Source of the DNA: Iodobacter sp. BJB302
GTDB lineage: Bacteria > Pseudomonadota > Gammaproteobacteria > Burkholderiales > Chitinibacteraceae
Length of the DNA: 45,034 bases
Direction of reading: 5' to 3'
Assembly: GCF_002735645.1 (NCBI RefSeq)
Contig: NZ_PDZG01000040.1
Span: forward strand, 1-45,034
In this document: positions 1 to 7,958 of the stretch, piece after piece
How the letters are laid out: each line of letters opens with the position of its first letter
Numbering within the stretch: position 1 is the stretch's first letter
Notes under the pieces: model-generated
What the model was told of the DNA's origin: nothing
Databases searched by the model: none
The model's input: only the letters and a program-made list of their open reading frames with translations
Made by a program: the position numbers and the translations under genes

Positions 1-117
1 AAGCGTCGCCAGTTTGAGGTGGTGCAATCGACAAAAAGCACTTTGCGACAAGCCGCTCTCCCGCCACTGAGCCACGCGCAGTAGCCACTCCCCGCGCCGC
101 GTCTGCAAATCCCCCAT
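1..117 (-). CDS. IS66-type accessory (TnpA-like) protein, N-terminal part only
   Basis: The leftward reading frame starts at an ATG (115-117) with a very strong ribosome binding site, AAGGAGGA at 121-128, and runs off the left edge after 39 codons. The visible peptide contains EWLLRVAQWRESGLSQSAFC followed by a short helix. The pattern W-x-SGLSQ-x-x-FC resembles the N-terminal helix-turn-helix of the small accessory proteins (often called TnpA) of IS66-family elements; this is recognition by pattern, not by search. It lies just downstream of rnfG, where rnfE normally follows, so an insertion sequence may interrupt or displace the end of the rnf operon. It could also be a stand-alone DNA-binding protein. 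The rest of the gene is outside the window. Confidence 0.5.
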   Translation of the reverse strand, partial: MGDLQTRRGEWLLRVAQWRESGLSQSAFCRLHHLKLATL

Positions 118-192
118 AAATCCTCCTTGATAAAAACCTCAGCATGACGAAAAAAGGAAAGGGCGTTTAGATGGGAGGGCTAGGCGCTTACG

Positions 193-276
193 TTCCACAG
201 AGAAAACCTAAGCTCTGTTTTGAATTTCCTCTGTGAAACTCTGTGCTCTCTGTGCCCTCTGTGGTTCAAGATTTAG
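193..276. repeat. CTCTGTG/CACAGAG inverted repeat, copy R1 (after rnfG)
   Basis: A left arm with CCACAGAGAAAACC (195-208) faces a longer right arm (229-276) made of repeated CTCTGTG words ending in GTGGTTCAAGATTT. It is the shortest and most diverged rnf-spacer copy of the family seen at 1001-1253, 2310-2501, 5753-5966 and 11590-11660. Confidence 0.8.
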
Positions 277-343
277 CAAGAGATAAACTTCAACGGCCAA
301 ACTTAATATTTTCTTTTTGGGGACTCTGTGCCTACATATTTTT

Positions 344-973
344 TTAATTCACCGCACTCCAAAGCTGCGGCTTGCTGGCCACGTATTCCAATACTCGTTT
401 TACTGCTGCAGTCACCGCGCGCGGGCTGATGGTGGCGCCGGCCATGTAATCAAAACCACCGCCGTCTTTTTTAACTTTCCATGCCGCTGCATTTTGGGCG
501 GTCAGCTCTTTGCCTTTAAATTGCTCTATCCAAGACGATTTAGCCGCATCGATATAGTCCCCTAAGCCCGGTGTTTCTTTATGCGCCACAACCCGCACGC
601 CCAGCACCTGGCCATCAATATCCACGCCCACCAGCAATTTGATCTTGCCTGCATAGCCATCTGGTGCAGTGGCTTCAAATACGGCAGCGACGGTTTTACC
701 GGCTTTTTTTGCCAGATAAAAAGAGCTATCGCCATCGTTACCCAAAGCTTTGCCATCCGCTGCCGACAAGGCGTGGGCGTCTTTCAGCAGATTGTTATCA
801 AAGCTTTTGGCGGGCAACACCTGGGCAATCAGCGCCACTTTGGCTTTTTCTTCATTAAACAAGACTTTCTTGCGGGCCAGCTGATAAGTGCCTGCCATTA
901 AGGCCGTAAACACCACCGCAAACAAAAACAGCGTCGCCGCACCTCGCACCCCATTGGCAAACATGGTTTTCAT
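344..973 (-). CDS. rnfG: Electron transport complex subunit RnfG
   Basis: Subunit G of the Rnf (Rsx) complex, the membrane pump that couples electron flow between ferredoxin and NAD to ion movement, and that in some proteobacteria (as Rsx) reduces SoxR. The 209-residue protein has one N-terminal membrane helix (about residues 11-30) and a periplasmic FMN-binding domain. The flavin attachment motif is visible as AGATISPRAV near residues 178-187, with Thr181 the expected site of covalent FMN linkage through a phosphoester bond. A GGAG ribosome binding site precedes the ATG. It follows rnfD in the same direction, separated by repeat R2 and some extra sequence. RnfE would be expected next but the window shows a repeat and an IS-like gene instead. 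Length is normal for the family. Confidence 0.95.
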   Translation of the reverse strand: MKTMFANGVRGAATLFLFAVVFTALMAGTYQLARKKVLFNEEKAKVALIAQVLPAKSFDNNLLKDAHALSAADGKALGNDGDSSFYLAKKAGKTVAAVFEATAPDGYAGKIKLLVGVDIDGQVLGVRVVAHKETPGLGDYIDAAKSSWIEQFKGKELTAQNAAAWKVKKDGGGFDYMAGATISPRAVTAAVKRVLEYVASKPQLWSAVN

Positions 974-1000
974 TTAATTCTCCAAAATATCTACAAGCGC

Positions 1001-1253
1001 AACCCAAATCTTGAAACACTTAACTCTTACAGACCACTAACACAGCGAAAATTATAAAACCCACACATTGAACCACGGAGGAAAAGGAGAACACGGAGTT
1101 TCACGGAGAAAAACAAATCATATTCATAACAGTCAGTTTCATTAAAGAAACTCGCCGTTTAAACACAGAAGGAATGCAATTGGCATTAACTCTTGTGTTA
1201 ACTCAAGGAATCGATTTTCTCCGTGCTCTCCGTGGTTCAAGATTTGGGTTTGT
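1001..1253. repeat. CACGGAG/CTCCGTG inverted repeat, copy R2 (rnfD-rnfG spacer)
   Basis: The left arm starts with AACCCAAATCTTGAAACAC (1001) and resumes at about 1073 with CCACGGAGG and CACGGAGTTTCACGGAG words. The right arm (about 1216-1253) carries TTTTCTCCGTGCTCTCCGTG and then GGTTCAAGATTTGGGTTT. The right end touches the rnfD stop codon (1254-1256), so in the mRNA the element begins directly after rnfD. About 100 bases of unrelated sequence lie between the arms. Confidence 0.85.
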
Positions 1254-2270
1254 TTATTTCGCTTTACGCCCAAAGACTGGGGGTTGGGTGTATTGGTCGA
1301 TAAAGGGCGTAGCGATATTCATGATCAATACTGCAAACGCCACACCATCCGGATAAGCACCAAACACACGGATCATATAAGTCAGCACGCCCGCCAAAGC
1401 GGCAAAAATCAGCCTGCCGCGTGGTGTGGTTGGCGCGGTAACAGGGTCGCTCACAATAAAAAATGCCCCCAAGATGGCCGCGCCGCTAAACAGATGAAAC
1501 CAGGGCGGGCTGTAATGGGCGGGGTCCACCCCGTAAAACAATGTGGCGGTCAGCATAAATGCGCCGAGAAAACCCACCGGAATTTGCCATGGGATCAGCT
1601 TAGACCAGAGCAAATACAGCCCCCCCAGCAAAAATCCCGCCGCGGCCCATTCGCTGCCGACCCCTGCTACCGCACCAAAAATAGGCTGCTGAAAAATATC
1701 GCTTAAAGCATGTTGCTGAAGGAGCGCCGTTTTAACCGTATCGAGCGGTGTAGCCGAAGCCATGGCGTCAAAAGCCTGTGGCAGCTGGCCGCTAAAAATG
1801 GTGAAGATCTGAGCCAAGCTGTCCAGATGCGGCATATCCAGCGGCAAAGGTGCTGCCCAGCGCGACATTTGCGCGGGGAAAGACACGATCATCACCGCAA
1901 AACCCACCATGGCCGGGTTAAACGGATTCTGCCCCAGGCCGCCATAGAGATGCTTGGCTAAGCAAATGGCAATTAAAGTGGCCAGCACCACCATCCACCA
2001 AGGGGCGAGAGGCGGCATAGAAAGCGCCAGCAAAACCGCAGTCACCGCTGCCGAGCCATCGCTGATAAATGGTTTAACCGGATAGTTACGCAGCTTTAAA
2101 CAAGCCGCCTCGGCCAGCAAAGCTGTGCCAAGAGCCAGCGTAATTTGCACCAGCACGCCCACGCCAAAAGCCCAGGTCAGCGCAATAATCCCCGGCAACA
2201 AAGCCGCCGCCACTTTAAGCATGACAACTTGCAGCGGCGTCGGTTTAATAAAAAACGGCGATGTGTTCAT
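1254..2270 (-). CDS. rnfD: Electron transport complex subunit RnfD
   Basis: Integral membrane subunit D of the Rnf/Rsx complex, a relative of NqrB. The 338-residue protein has about nine hydrophobic segments, with conserved loops such as DGSAAVTAVLLALSMPP (residues 71-87) and GGLGQNPFNPAMVG (110-123). The FMN attachment motif SATPLDT (residues 172-178) is present; Thr174 is the expected covalent flavin site. The C-terminal part keeps FFIVSDPVTAPTTPRGR, another family signature. It starts at ATG with a GGA-type ribosome binding site shortly upstream. It lies between the ParB-like gene and rnfG, and both flanking spacers contain repeat copies (R3 and R2). Confidence 0.96.
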   Translation of the reverse strand: MNTSPFFIKPTPLQVVMLKVAAALLPGIIALTWAFGVGVLVQITLALGTALLAEAACLKLRNYPVKPFISDGSAAVTAVLLALSMPPLAPWWMVVLATLIAICLAKHLYGGLGQNPFNPAMVGFAVMIVSFPAQMSRWAAPLPLDMPHLDSLAQIFTIFSGQLPQAFDAMASATPLDTVKTALLQQHALSDIFQQPIFGAVAGVGSEWAAAGFLLGGLYLLWSKLIPWQIPVGFLGAFMLTATLFYGVDPAHYSPPWFHLFSGAAILGAFFIVSDPVTAPTTPRGRLIFAALAGVLTYMIRVFGAYPDGVAFAVLIMNIATPFIDQYTQPPVFGRKAK

Positions 2271-2309
2271 TTGATTCCAAAAAAGTAAAAACTCAGGTAC
2301 GCCAGAAAA

Positions 2310-2501
2310 ACCTAAAATCTGTAGACACGGAGAACACAGAGTTTAAAAACAGAACACGGAGAAATCATAAGTAGAAAACTAGCGTTTGTTCGCACCTTAT
2401 AGCTCTGAAAATATTCAAAGCACAAAAAGATTTTTAACAAATGCTTTTCTCCGTGAAACTCCGTGTTCTCTGTGCCCTCCGTGTTTCAAGACGTGGGTTT
2501 T
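2310..2501. repeat. CACGGAG/CTCCGTG inverted repeat, copy R3 (upstream of rnfD)
   Basis: The left arm (about 2310-2374) has GACACGGAGAACACAGAG and AACACGGAGAAATC. The right arm (about 2444-2501) has TTTTCTCCGTGAAACTCCGT, then TTCTCTGTGCCCTCCGTG and TTTCAAGACGTGGGTTTT. It occupies most of the gap between the ParB-like gene and rnfD and has the same arm order as the other copies. Confidence 0.85.
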
Positions 2502-2517
2502 ATTCGCATCACACCTG

Positions 2518-2913
2518 CTAATAAGGCAAATCATCCGCATCGATGCCGATAAAATCGGGCTCCGGGTCCTGGCTGAACTGTACGGCCTTAATTTCTGCCA
2601 TGCCCAGCATTAAGGCTTTAGCCACCCGGTGCATGCCGTCCATTACCCTGCCGTTTTGCGACAAAATAATAGGGAAGCGCAGATCGGTTTCATTGATTAA
2701 TTTGGCGTGCTCAGAAATAGCCCGGCAAGTGGGCGCGGCTCCGCCCTCATCAAACCAATAGCTCTGATCTAACTCAGCAATCTGCTCCAGCGGCACGCTG
2801 ATCTCGGCAAACTTTACGCTCAGCTTAATCAGCCGGTGCACGTCCCAGGCCTTTAAGCCCTGCTCTGATGAGCGTAAATGATATTGCTTTCGCATTGCCT
2901 CAAGATCATTCAT
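2518..2913 (-). CDS. Small ParB-like domain protein inside the rnf operon
   Basis: A 131-residue protein of unknown role. The chosen ATG (2911-2913) overlaps the rnfC stop by 8 bases (GATGAATGA), which suggests translational coupling; a longer frame to 2955 would run far into rnfC. The C-terminal half contains FPIILSQNGRVMDGMHRVAK, which resembles the ParB/Srx-like fold motif (P-x-x-x-x-x-x-G-x-x-x-D-G-x-HR). Other visible blocks are HRLIKLS, YWFDEGGAAPTCRAI and a C-terminus rich in acidic residues (DPEPDFIGIDADDLPY). It has no N-terminal DNA-binding region like a true ParB, so segregation is unlikely. It is not one of the six standard Rnf subunits. Any link to Rnf function is inference from position alone. 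Confidence 0.75.
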   Translation of the reverse strand: MNDLEAMRKQYHLRSSEQGLKAWDVHRLIKLSVKFAEISVPLEQIAELDQSYWFDEGGAAPTCRAISEHAKLINETDLRFPIILSQNGRVMDGMHRVAKALMLGMAEIKAVQFSQDPEPDFIGIDADDLPY

Positions 2914-5005
2914 CTTTCGCCGCCTTAGCTGCTTTTGCCGCCATCGCTGCATCAATACGCGCCTGGCGCTCTGCGGCCAGTGCTGCTTTTTCCTCAGGGC
3001 TCATTGCGGCAAGCCGGGCTTTTTCTGCATCTCTTTTGGCCATAGCGGCCCGAATTTTGACGGCTTTTTCTTCGTCCAGAGAAGGCGCTGGCACTTCTGC
3101 AGGCACAGCGCTTTCTGCTTTTCTTAATGCAGCAGCGGCTTTGGCTTCGGCGATTTCGGCTTGCTTGGCCGCTTCCCACGCACTGCGCTCTTCCGGGCTC
3201 ATCGCGGCAATACGGGCACGCTCTTCCCGCCGCTTATCCAGGATTTCTTTGGTGCGGTCAGTTTTATCCAGGCTGCTGGCAGGCAGGGTTTGTGATGGTG
3301 CCACAGGCTGCGCTTCGCTGCGCACCGCCGGTGCAGCGGCTTCGGCCTCGGCTTTTTTCGCGGCTGCTCTGGCCATTGCAGCGGCAATTTTGGCTTTTTT
3401 CTCAGCCGCTAATTGCTCGGCCTGATCCGCTTCTGGTGTAGCTGTACTGTCACTTACAGGCGCTTCGCTGGCCACCGCGGCCTTAGCCATCGCCGCTTTA
3501 ATTTTGGCTGCGCGGATGGCGGCGTCTTCCGGATCATCTGATTCCACCGCTTGCGCTAGTTTTTGTGTCGCTTTAGCGGCCAAGCGTTCGGCTTTTTCTT
3601 GTTTCTCGCGCTCAGCCCTGAACTCTCTGAATTCGAAACGCTCGCGCGCTAAATCAGCGGCCTGTTTGGTTTTTTCAGCGGCCCAAATTTCAGATTTTGC
3701 AAAGCGGTAGTAATCCACGAGGCGGATATTACTGGGGCAAACATAGGCGCAAGCGCCGCATTCGATGCAATCAAACAGATTGCGCTCCTGCGCTTTACCA
3801 AAGTTTTTGCTTTTAGCAAACCAGAATAAATCCATAGGCTGCAGTTCGGCAGGGCAGGCTTCGGCGCATTTGCTGCAACGAATACAGGGCATTTCGCGCG
3901 GTGGCGCGGGGAAATCTGCAGGCGTTTTGGCGATTACACAATTGCCCGCCTTGCTCAGCCCCACGGCTAAAGACGGCAGCTCAAAGCCCATCATCGGGCC
4001 GCCATAGATATAACCGCTGCTGCCTTTATCTCCCGCAGCTTTTAATAGCTCTGCCAGCGGCGTACCAATCAGCGCCTCGTAATTGCCTGGGCGCTCTACA
4101 TTGCCGGTAATCGTTACCACACGGCGAATCACCGGCTCGGCATGGGCCAGCGCGCAGTAAATACTGTGGATGGTAGCCACGTTAAAGCACTGCACGCCCA
4201 AGTCTGTAGAGCGCATGCCGCTTGGCACTTCGATATTGCACAATAACTTGATTAACTGTTTAGCACCTCCCGATGGATAAAGCGTAGGCACTTGCACCAC
4301 TTCAATAGCTGCAACAGCCTGGCTGCGGCTGGCTTTAATCGCGTCCCGCAGCGCTGCTGCAGCTTCAGGTTTATTGTCTTCAATACCAATCAACACCTGC
4401 TTCGCATTGAGCAAAGACTGCACCATCAAAATACCGGCGATGATTTCGGCAGCGCGCTCCTGCATCAGCCTGTCATCACAAGTGATATACGGCTCGCACT
4501 CTGCGCCATTAATAATCAGGGTATCGAGTGGCTTTTTTCCATCTAAATTGCTGCTTAATTTAAGATGCGATGGAAACACCGCGCCGCCCAGACCCACCAC
4601 GCCCATATCGCGCAAGTAAGTGCGCACCGCATTGGGCTCTGCATTGCGCCAGTCAAACAGCGGGCGCTCCTGCCACTGATCCTGGCCATCGGGGATCAGC
4701 ACAATGCAGTTATCGCTTAAGCCCGAAGGATGGGCCACCGGCTGCAACTCTATCGCTTCAATCCGCCCCGAAGTCGGCGCGTGTAAAGCGGCCGAGATCA
4801 TGCCGTCTGCCGCAGCAATCAGCTGGCCCTTAGCGACTTGTTCCCCGGCTTTAACCACGGGCTTGGCGGCGCTGCCTATGCTTTGTTGCAGGGATAAAAT
4901 CAGCCGTGCAGGTAGTGCTGCTGTTCTGATCGGATAATGGCTGGATTCGGCTTTATGTTCGGGCGGATGTACACCGCCGTGAAAGGTGATGATTTGCCTG
5001 GTCAT
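2906..5005 (-). CDS. rnfC: Electron transport complex subunit RnfC
   Basis: The peripheral NADH/FMN and iron-sulfur subunit of the Rnf complex. The start at 5005 (MTRQIITFHGGVHPPEHK) is preferred to an upstream ATG at 5035 because family members begin with this stretch and GAGTGG precedes it. The 699-residue protein has the nucleotide-binding region (GLGGAVFPSHLKL, INGAECEPYITCDDRLM) and two 4Fe-4S motifs, CIRCSKCAEACP (Cys374, 377, 380, 384) and CIECGACAYVCP (Cys413, 416, 419, 423). A tail of roughly 250 residues rich in Ala, Lys and Glu follows, with repeated pieces such as AAMSPEER/AAMSPEEK and IRAAMAK. Such tails are known in proteobacterial RnfC but vary in length. It ends by overlapping the ParB-like gene. 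Confidence 0.95.
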   Translation of the reverse strand: MTRQIITFHGGVHPPEHKAESSHYPIRTAALPARLILSLQQSIGSAAKPVVKAGEQVAKGQLIAAADGMISAALHAPTSGRIEAIELQPVAHPSGLSDNCIVLIPDGQDQWQERPLFDWRNAEPNAVRTYLRDMGVVGLGGAVFPSHLKLSSNLDGKKPLDTLIINGAECEPYITCDDRLMQERAAEIIAGILMVQSLLNAKQVLIGIEDNKPEAAAALRDAIKASRSQAVAAIEVVQVPTLYPSGGAKQLIKLLCNIEVPSGMRSTDLGVQCFNVATIHSIYCALAHAEPVIRRVVTITGNVERPGNYEALIGTPLAELLKAAGDKGSSGYIYGGPMMGFELPSLAVGLSKAGNCVIAKTPADFPAPPREMPCIRCSKCAEACPAELQPMDLFWFAKSKNFGKAQERNLFDCIECGACAYVCPSNIRLVDYYRFAKSEIWAAEKTKQAADLARERFEFREFRAEREKQEKAERLAAKATQKLAQAVESDDPEDAAIRAAKIKAAMAKAAVASEAPVSDSTATPEADQAEQLAAEKKAKIAAAMARAAAKKAEAEAAAPAVRSEAQPVAPSQTLPASSLDKTDRTKEILDKRREERARIAAMSPEERSAWEAAKQAEIAEAKAAAALRKAESAVPAEVPAPSLDEEKAVKIRAAMAKRDAEKARLAAMSPEEKAALAAERQARIDAAMAAKAAKAAKDE

Positions 5006-5157
5006 GAGCCACTCGGATGTTTCATAAATTCGCACGATGATCGCGCAGGAATTTGTTCGTAATGGGGATTTTGTGAAGGAGCGGCGTAGTGATTCATACG
5101 CCCGACTGAGTAAAACGCCCCAGTACGCACAAAGGACAAGTGAGGACGGGTGACCAT

Positions 5158-5724
5158 TTATGAAGCATCCGAGTGTAACTTAATGGGGATAACAGGATAG
5201 CGCCAGCGCCAGTTATTCACTGTGGTACCAAGCGGAACAATATCAATGCAATCCACCGGACAAGGCGCTACGCATAGCTCACAACCTGTGCATTCAGCCG
5301 CAATCACGGTATGCAGCTGCTTGGCCGCACCCACAATGGCATCCACAGGGCAGGCCTGAATACAGAGCGTACAACCGATGCAAACGGCTTCATCAATCAG
5401 CGCTACGGATTTGGGTTTTTCTACGCCATTCTCTGCATTAAGCGGCTTAAATTCTTTGCCCAGCAAATCGGCCAGTTTACGAATGCCATCCTCACCCCCT
5501 GGCGGGCAGCAGTTGATATCGGCTTCTTCATTGGCAATCGCCGTGGCATAGGGCTTACAGCCAGGGAAACCACACTGGCCACACTGAGTTTGCGGCAGGA
5601 TGGCGTCGATCTTATCCACCAGCGGATCTTCATCCACCTTGAACTTGATCGCAGCAAAGCCCAGCACCGCACCCAGCACCAAAGCAAGAACAGCCATTAA
5701 CAAAATGGCCAGTAAAAAAGACAT
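5158..5724 (-). CDS. rnfB: Electron transport complex subunit RnfB
   Basis: The ferredoxin-like subunit of the Rnf complex, which passes electrons to the membrane flavins. The 188-residue protein has an N-terminal membrane helix (about residues 3-26), then a 4Fe-4S domain with CGQCGFPGC (Cys48, 51, 56) plus a Cys in the NCCPPGG segment (72-73), then two ferredoxin clusters, [12 protein letters not shown] (Cys115-125) and [12 protein letters not shown] (Cys145-155). The length fits the family. It follows rnfA across repeat R4. The spacer of about 150 bases to rnfC is the only internal rnf gap between standard subunit genes in this window that has no repeat copy. Confidence 0.96.
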   Translation of the reverse strand: MSFLLAILLMAVLALVLGAVLGFAAIKFKVDEDPLVDKIDAILPQTQCGQCGFPGCKPYATAIANEEADINCCPPGGEDGIRKLADLLGKEFKPLNAENGVEKPKSVALIDEAVCIGCTLCIQACPVDAIVGAAKQLHTVIAAECTGCELCVAPCPVDCIDIVPLGTTVNNWRWRYPVIPIKLHSDAS

Positions 5725-5752
5725 AGCTTTCCTAATAATGATTACAGATCAC

Positions 5753-5966
5753 AAACCCAAATCTTGAACCACGGAGGACACAGAGAACACGGAGGAAACC
5801 TAGGAATGAATGGTGTGATAATAAACAAAGGATCTCCCGAAGAAGGCGTAGATTGAAAAACAAATCCATTCCCATGTAATACCTTCATCAGGTCTTGATA
5901 TCGTATTGGTTTTCTCCGTGTAACTCTGTGTCCTCCGTGCTCTCCGTGGTTAAAGATTTGGGTTTT
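5753..5966. repeat. CACGGAG/CTCCGTG inverted repeat, copy R4 (rnfA-rnfB spacer)
   Basis: The clearest copy. The left arm (5753-5802) starts AAACCCAAATCTTGAACCAC and continues with GGAGGACACAGAGAACACGG. The right arm (5911-5966) is close to its reverse complement over about 45 bases and ends GTTAAAGATTTGGGTTTT, overlapping the rnfA stop codon (5965-5967). About 108 bases separate the arms. The mRNA could fold a very long hairpin between rnfA and rnfB. Confidence 0.9.
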
Positions 5967-6546
5967 ACCGGACCAAGCCAGCAAACCCCATAAACGCTAA
6001 GCTCATCAGCCCTGCGGTGATAAAAGCCACCGGTGTGCCTTTAAAGAATTCAGGGATATCCGCGCCTTCCAGCCTTTCGCGCATGGCGGCAAACAGGATC
6101 AGCACCAAACTAAAACCCACTGCCGAGCCAAAGCCAAATAATAGCGATTCGACAAAATTATATTTTTGCGCAGAGCTGATCAAAGGCACGCCCAATACCG
6201 CGCAATTGGTGGTGATCAGCGGCAGATAAATGCCCAGCGCCTGATACAACACAGGGCTGGCTTTATGAATAAACATTTCAGTAAATTGCACAATCGCGGC
6301 AATCACCACAATAAAAGCCAGCGTGCGCAGGTATTCCAGCTGCCAGAAGATCAGGATCTGATCGATCATCCACGAGGTGCCTGAGGCCAGCGTCAGCACA
6401 AAAGCCGTGGCAAGGCCCATGCCGATCGATGCTTCCAGCTTTTTAGACACGCCCATAAACGGACATAAGCCCAAAATACGCACCAGCACCGCATTATTAA
6501 CCAGCACCGCGCCCAAAAGCAGCAGCAGGTAGTGTTGAAAATCCAT
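5965..6546 (-). CDS. rnfA: Electron transport complex subunit RnfA
   Basis: Integral membrane subunit A of the Rnf/Rsx complex and the first gene of this operon. The 193-residue protein is almost wholly hydrophobic, with about six membrane helices and typical RnfA/NqrE features: [20 protein letters not shown] at the N-terminus, the Cys-containing [11 protein letters not shown] loop, and [11 protein letters not shown] in the middle. These two conserved Cys positions ligate a membrane 2Fe-2S cluster in RnfA/RnfE structures. The ATG has GGAAGG a few bases upstream. Its downstream neighbour is rnfB, across repeat R4. The operon promoter should lie in 6547-6730. Confidence 0.96.
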   Translation of the reverse strand: MDFQHYLLLLLGAVLVNNAVLVRILGLCPFMGVSKKLEASIGMGLATAFVLTLASGTSWMIDQILIFWQLEYLRTLAFIVVIAAIVQFTEMFIHKASPVLYQALGIYLPLITTNCAVLGVPLISSAQKYNFVESLLFGFGSAVGFSLVLILFAAMRERLEGADIPEFFKGTPVAFITAGLMSLAFMGFAGLVR

Positions 6547-6814
6547 GATTTAAAATCCTTCCGCAGAGCGGGTGAAAATCCAATCTGCTTAAGTACACAC
6601 GCCATTGGAGCGGCTATCCGCCCCAGATCGCTTAAAAAACGCTTTCGCAGCAGGTACCACGGGTGCAAAAAATCCGGCTTTTTTACTTAAATAGGCAGGA
6701 TGATGGATAAACCGCAGTAAAGCTTTCTGATCAGGCGGGCTTCCAGCAGTGGCTTTTTCCCGCCTGCCAATTTATGGCAGCTTCAAAGCCCTCACCATTT
6801 ACGCTTTTAATTCA
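6547..6814. other. rnf operon upstream region and pyrD 3' flank
   Basis: No gene is supported here. A perfect 8-base inverted repeat, CAGGCGGG (6732-6739) and CCCGCCTG (6759-6766) with a 19-base loop, may stop pyrD transcription, although no T-run follows on the minus strand. The part near 6560-6700 should contain the rnf promoter, but I see no convincing consensus. Confidence 0.4.
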
Positions 6815-7840
6815 TCAAGCCGTAAGAGCCGCAATCGCCTCGACACAATCACTGACCATCTGCGGGCCTTCGTAAATCAGGCCGCTGTACACTTGCACGA
6901 GGCTGGCACCCGCACGGATTTTCTCAGCCGCGTGCTCGCCCTTGAAAATCCCACCCACACCAATAATAGGCAAAGCACCATCCAGTGCCTCAGCCAGATC
7001 ACGGATCACCTTGGTTGATTTGGCCCTGACCGGCGAGCCCGACAAACCGCCCGCTTCATTGCCGTGTTTTAAGTGCTCTACACCCACCCTGGATAAGGTG
7101 GTGTTGCTGGCAATCACGGCATCAATGCCGCTGGCCACGAGGCGCTCGGCAATATCCTGCACCTGATTGCTGTCTAAATCGGGCGCTATTTTGAGGGCAA
7201 GGGGTACATAGCGGCCATGACGGTCCGCAAGTTCTGTTTGCTTTTGCTTTAAAGCCTTCAGTAACCGCCCCAATTCATCCGCGCCTTGCAGCTGGCGCAA
7301 GTTTTTTGTATTCGGGCTGGAGATATTAACCGTGACATAGCTGGCGTGTTCGTACACTTTATCCAGGCAGATAAGATAATCATCAGCCGCACTCTCAATC
7401 GGAGTGTCGAAGTTTTTACCAATATTGATGCCCAGAATGCCTTGATAATTACTGTTTTTAACGTTCTCGATCAGCTTATCCACGCCATCATTATTAAAAC
7501 CCATACGGTTAATAATGCCCTCGGCTTCTGGCAGACGAAACAGGCGTGGCTTGGGATTGCCCGGCTGCGGGCGTGGTGTGACGGTTCCGATCTCCAGGAA
7601 ACCAAAGCCCAGCTCAGCCATCGCATCGATATGATCGCCATTTTTATCTAAGCCTGCGGCCAGACCAACAGGATTAGGGAAGTCCAGCCCCATCACAGAC
7701 ACAGGGCATTCAGGCACCGCAGGCGTAAACGTGCGCAAAAATCCCAGGCTGTGTAAGGCATGCAAGCCGGTGAATGCTGCAGCGTGCGCTTTTTCGGCGT
7801 CGAGCAAAAAAAGAAAAGGTTTAGCTAACTGATAAGACAT
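6815..7840 (-). CDS. pyrD: Dihydroorotate dehydrogenase (quinone)
   Basis: Class 2 dihydroorotate dehydrogenase, the membrane-associated pyrimidine enzyme that oxidises dihydroorotate to orotate with FMN and passes electrons to quinone. I use the start at 7840 ([20 protein letters not shown]) because this N-terminal helix pair is the family start; a longer frame to 7918 adds 26 unlike residues. The 341-residue protein keeps [19 protein letters not shown], the [21 protein letters not shown] loop, NRMGFNN, the catalytic-serine region [14 protein letters not shown], and the FMN phosphate motif [16 protein letters not shown]. The class 2 N-terminal extension is present. It is read leftwards after folD with a 118-base gap, so it may have its own promoter. 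Confidence 0.97.
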   Translation of the reverse strand: MSYQLAKPFLFLLDAEKAHAAAFTGLHALHSLGFLRTFTPAVPECPVSVMGLDFPNPVGLAAGLDKNGDHIDAMAELGFGFLEIGTVTPRPQPGNPKPRLFRLPEAEGIINRMGFNNDGVDKLIENVKNSNYQGILGINIGKNFDTPIESAADDYLICLDKVYEHASYVTVNISSPNTKNLRQLQGADELGRLLKALKQKQTELADRHGRYVPLALKIAPDLDSNQVQDIAERLVASGIDAVIASNTTLSRVGVEHLKHGNEAGGLSGSPVRAKSTKVIRDLAEALDGALPIIGVGGIFKGEHAAEKIRAGASLVQVYSGLIYEGPQMVSDCVEAIAALTA

Positions 7841-7958
7841 GAGGCAGGAAATCCGGCAATTGATAGGCAAAACTGCACTAAAGGCGCTGCTGGCTTCCCT
7901 TTTCCAATGTGCAATCACACAGGGGAAAAGGGTTACACAGATAAGACTAAATGCTCAA

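Noticed and set aside
2868-3425. A 185-codon rightward frame opposite the rnfC tail
   Set aside because: It is an Ala/Ser-rich shadow of the Ala/Lys-rich RnfC tail, a common effect of GC-biased third positions.
5742-5984. An 80-codon leftward frame between rnfB and rnfA containing NHGEHGGH
   Set aside because: It is made by the intergenic repeat R4 and runs across both arms; peptides of this type are known artefacts of such repeats.
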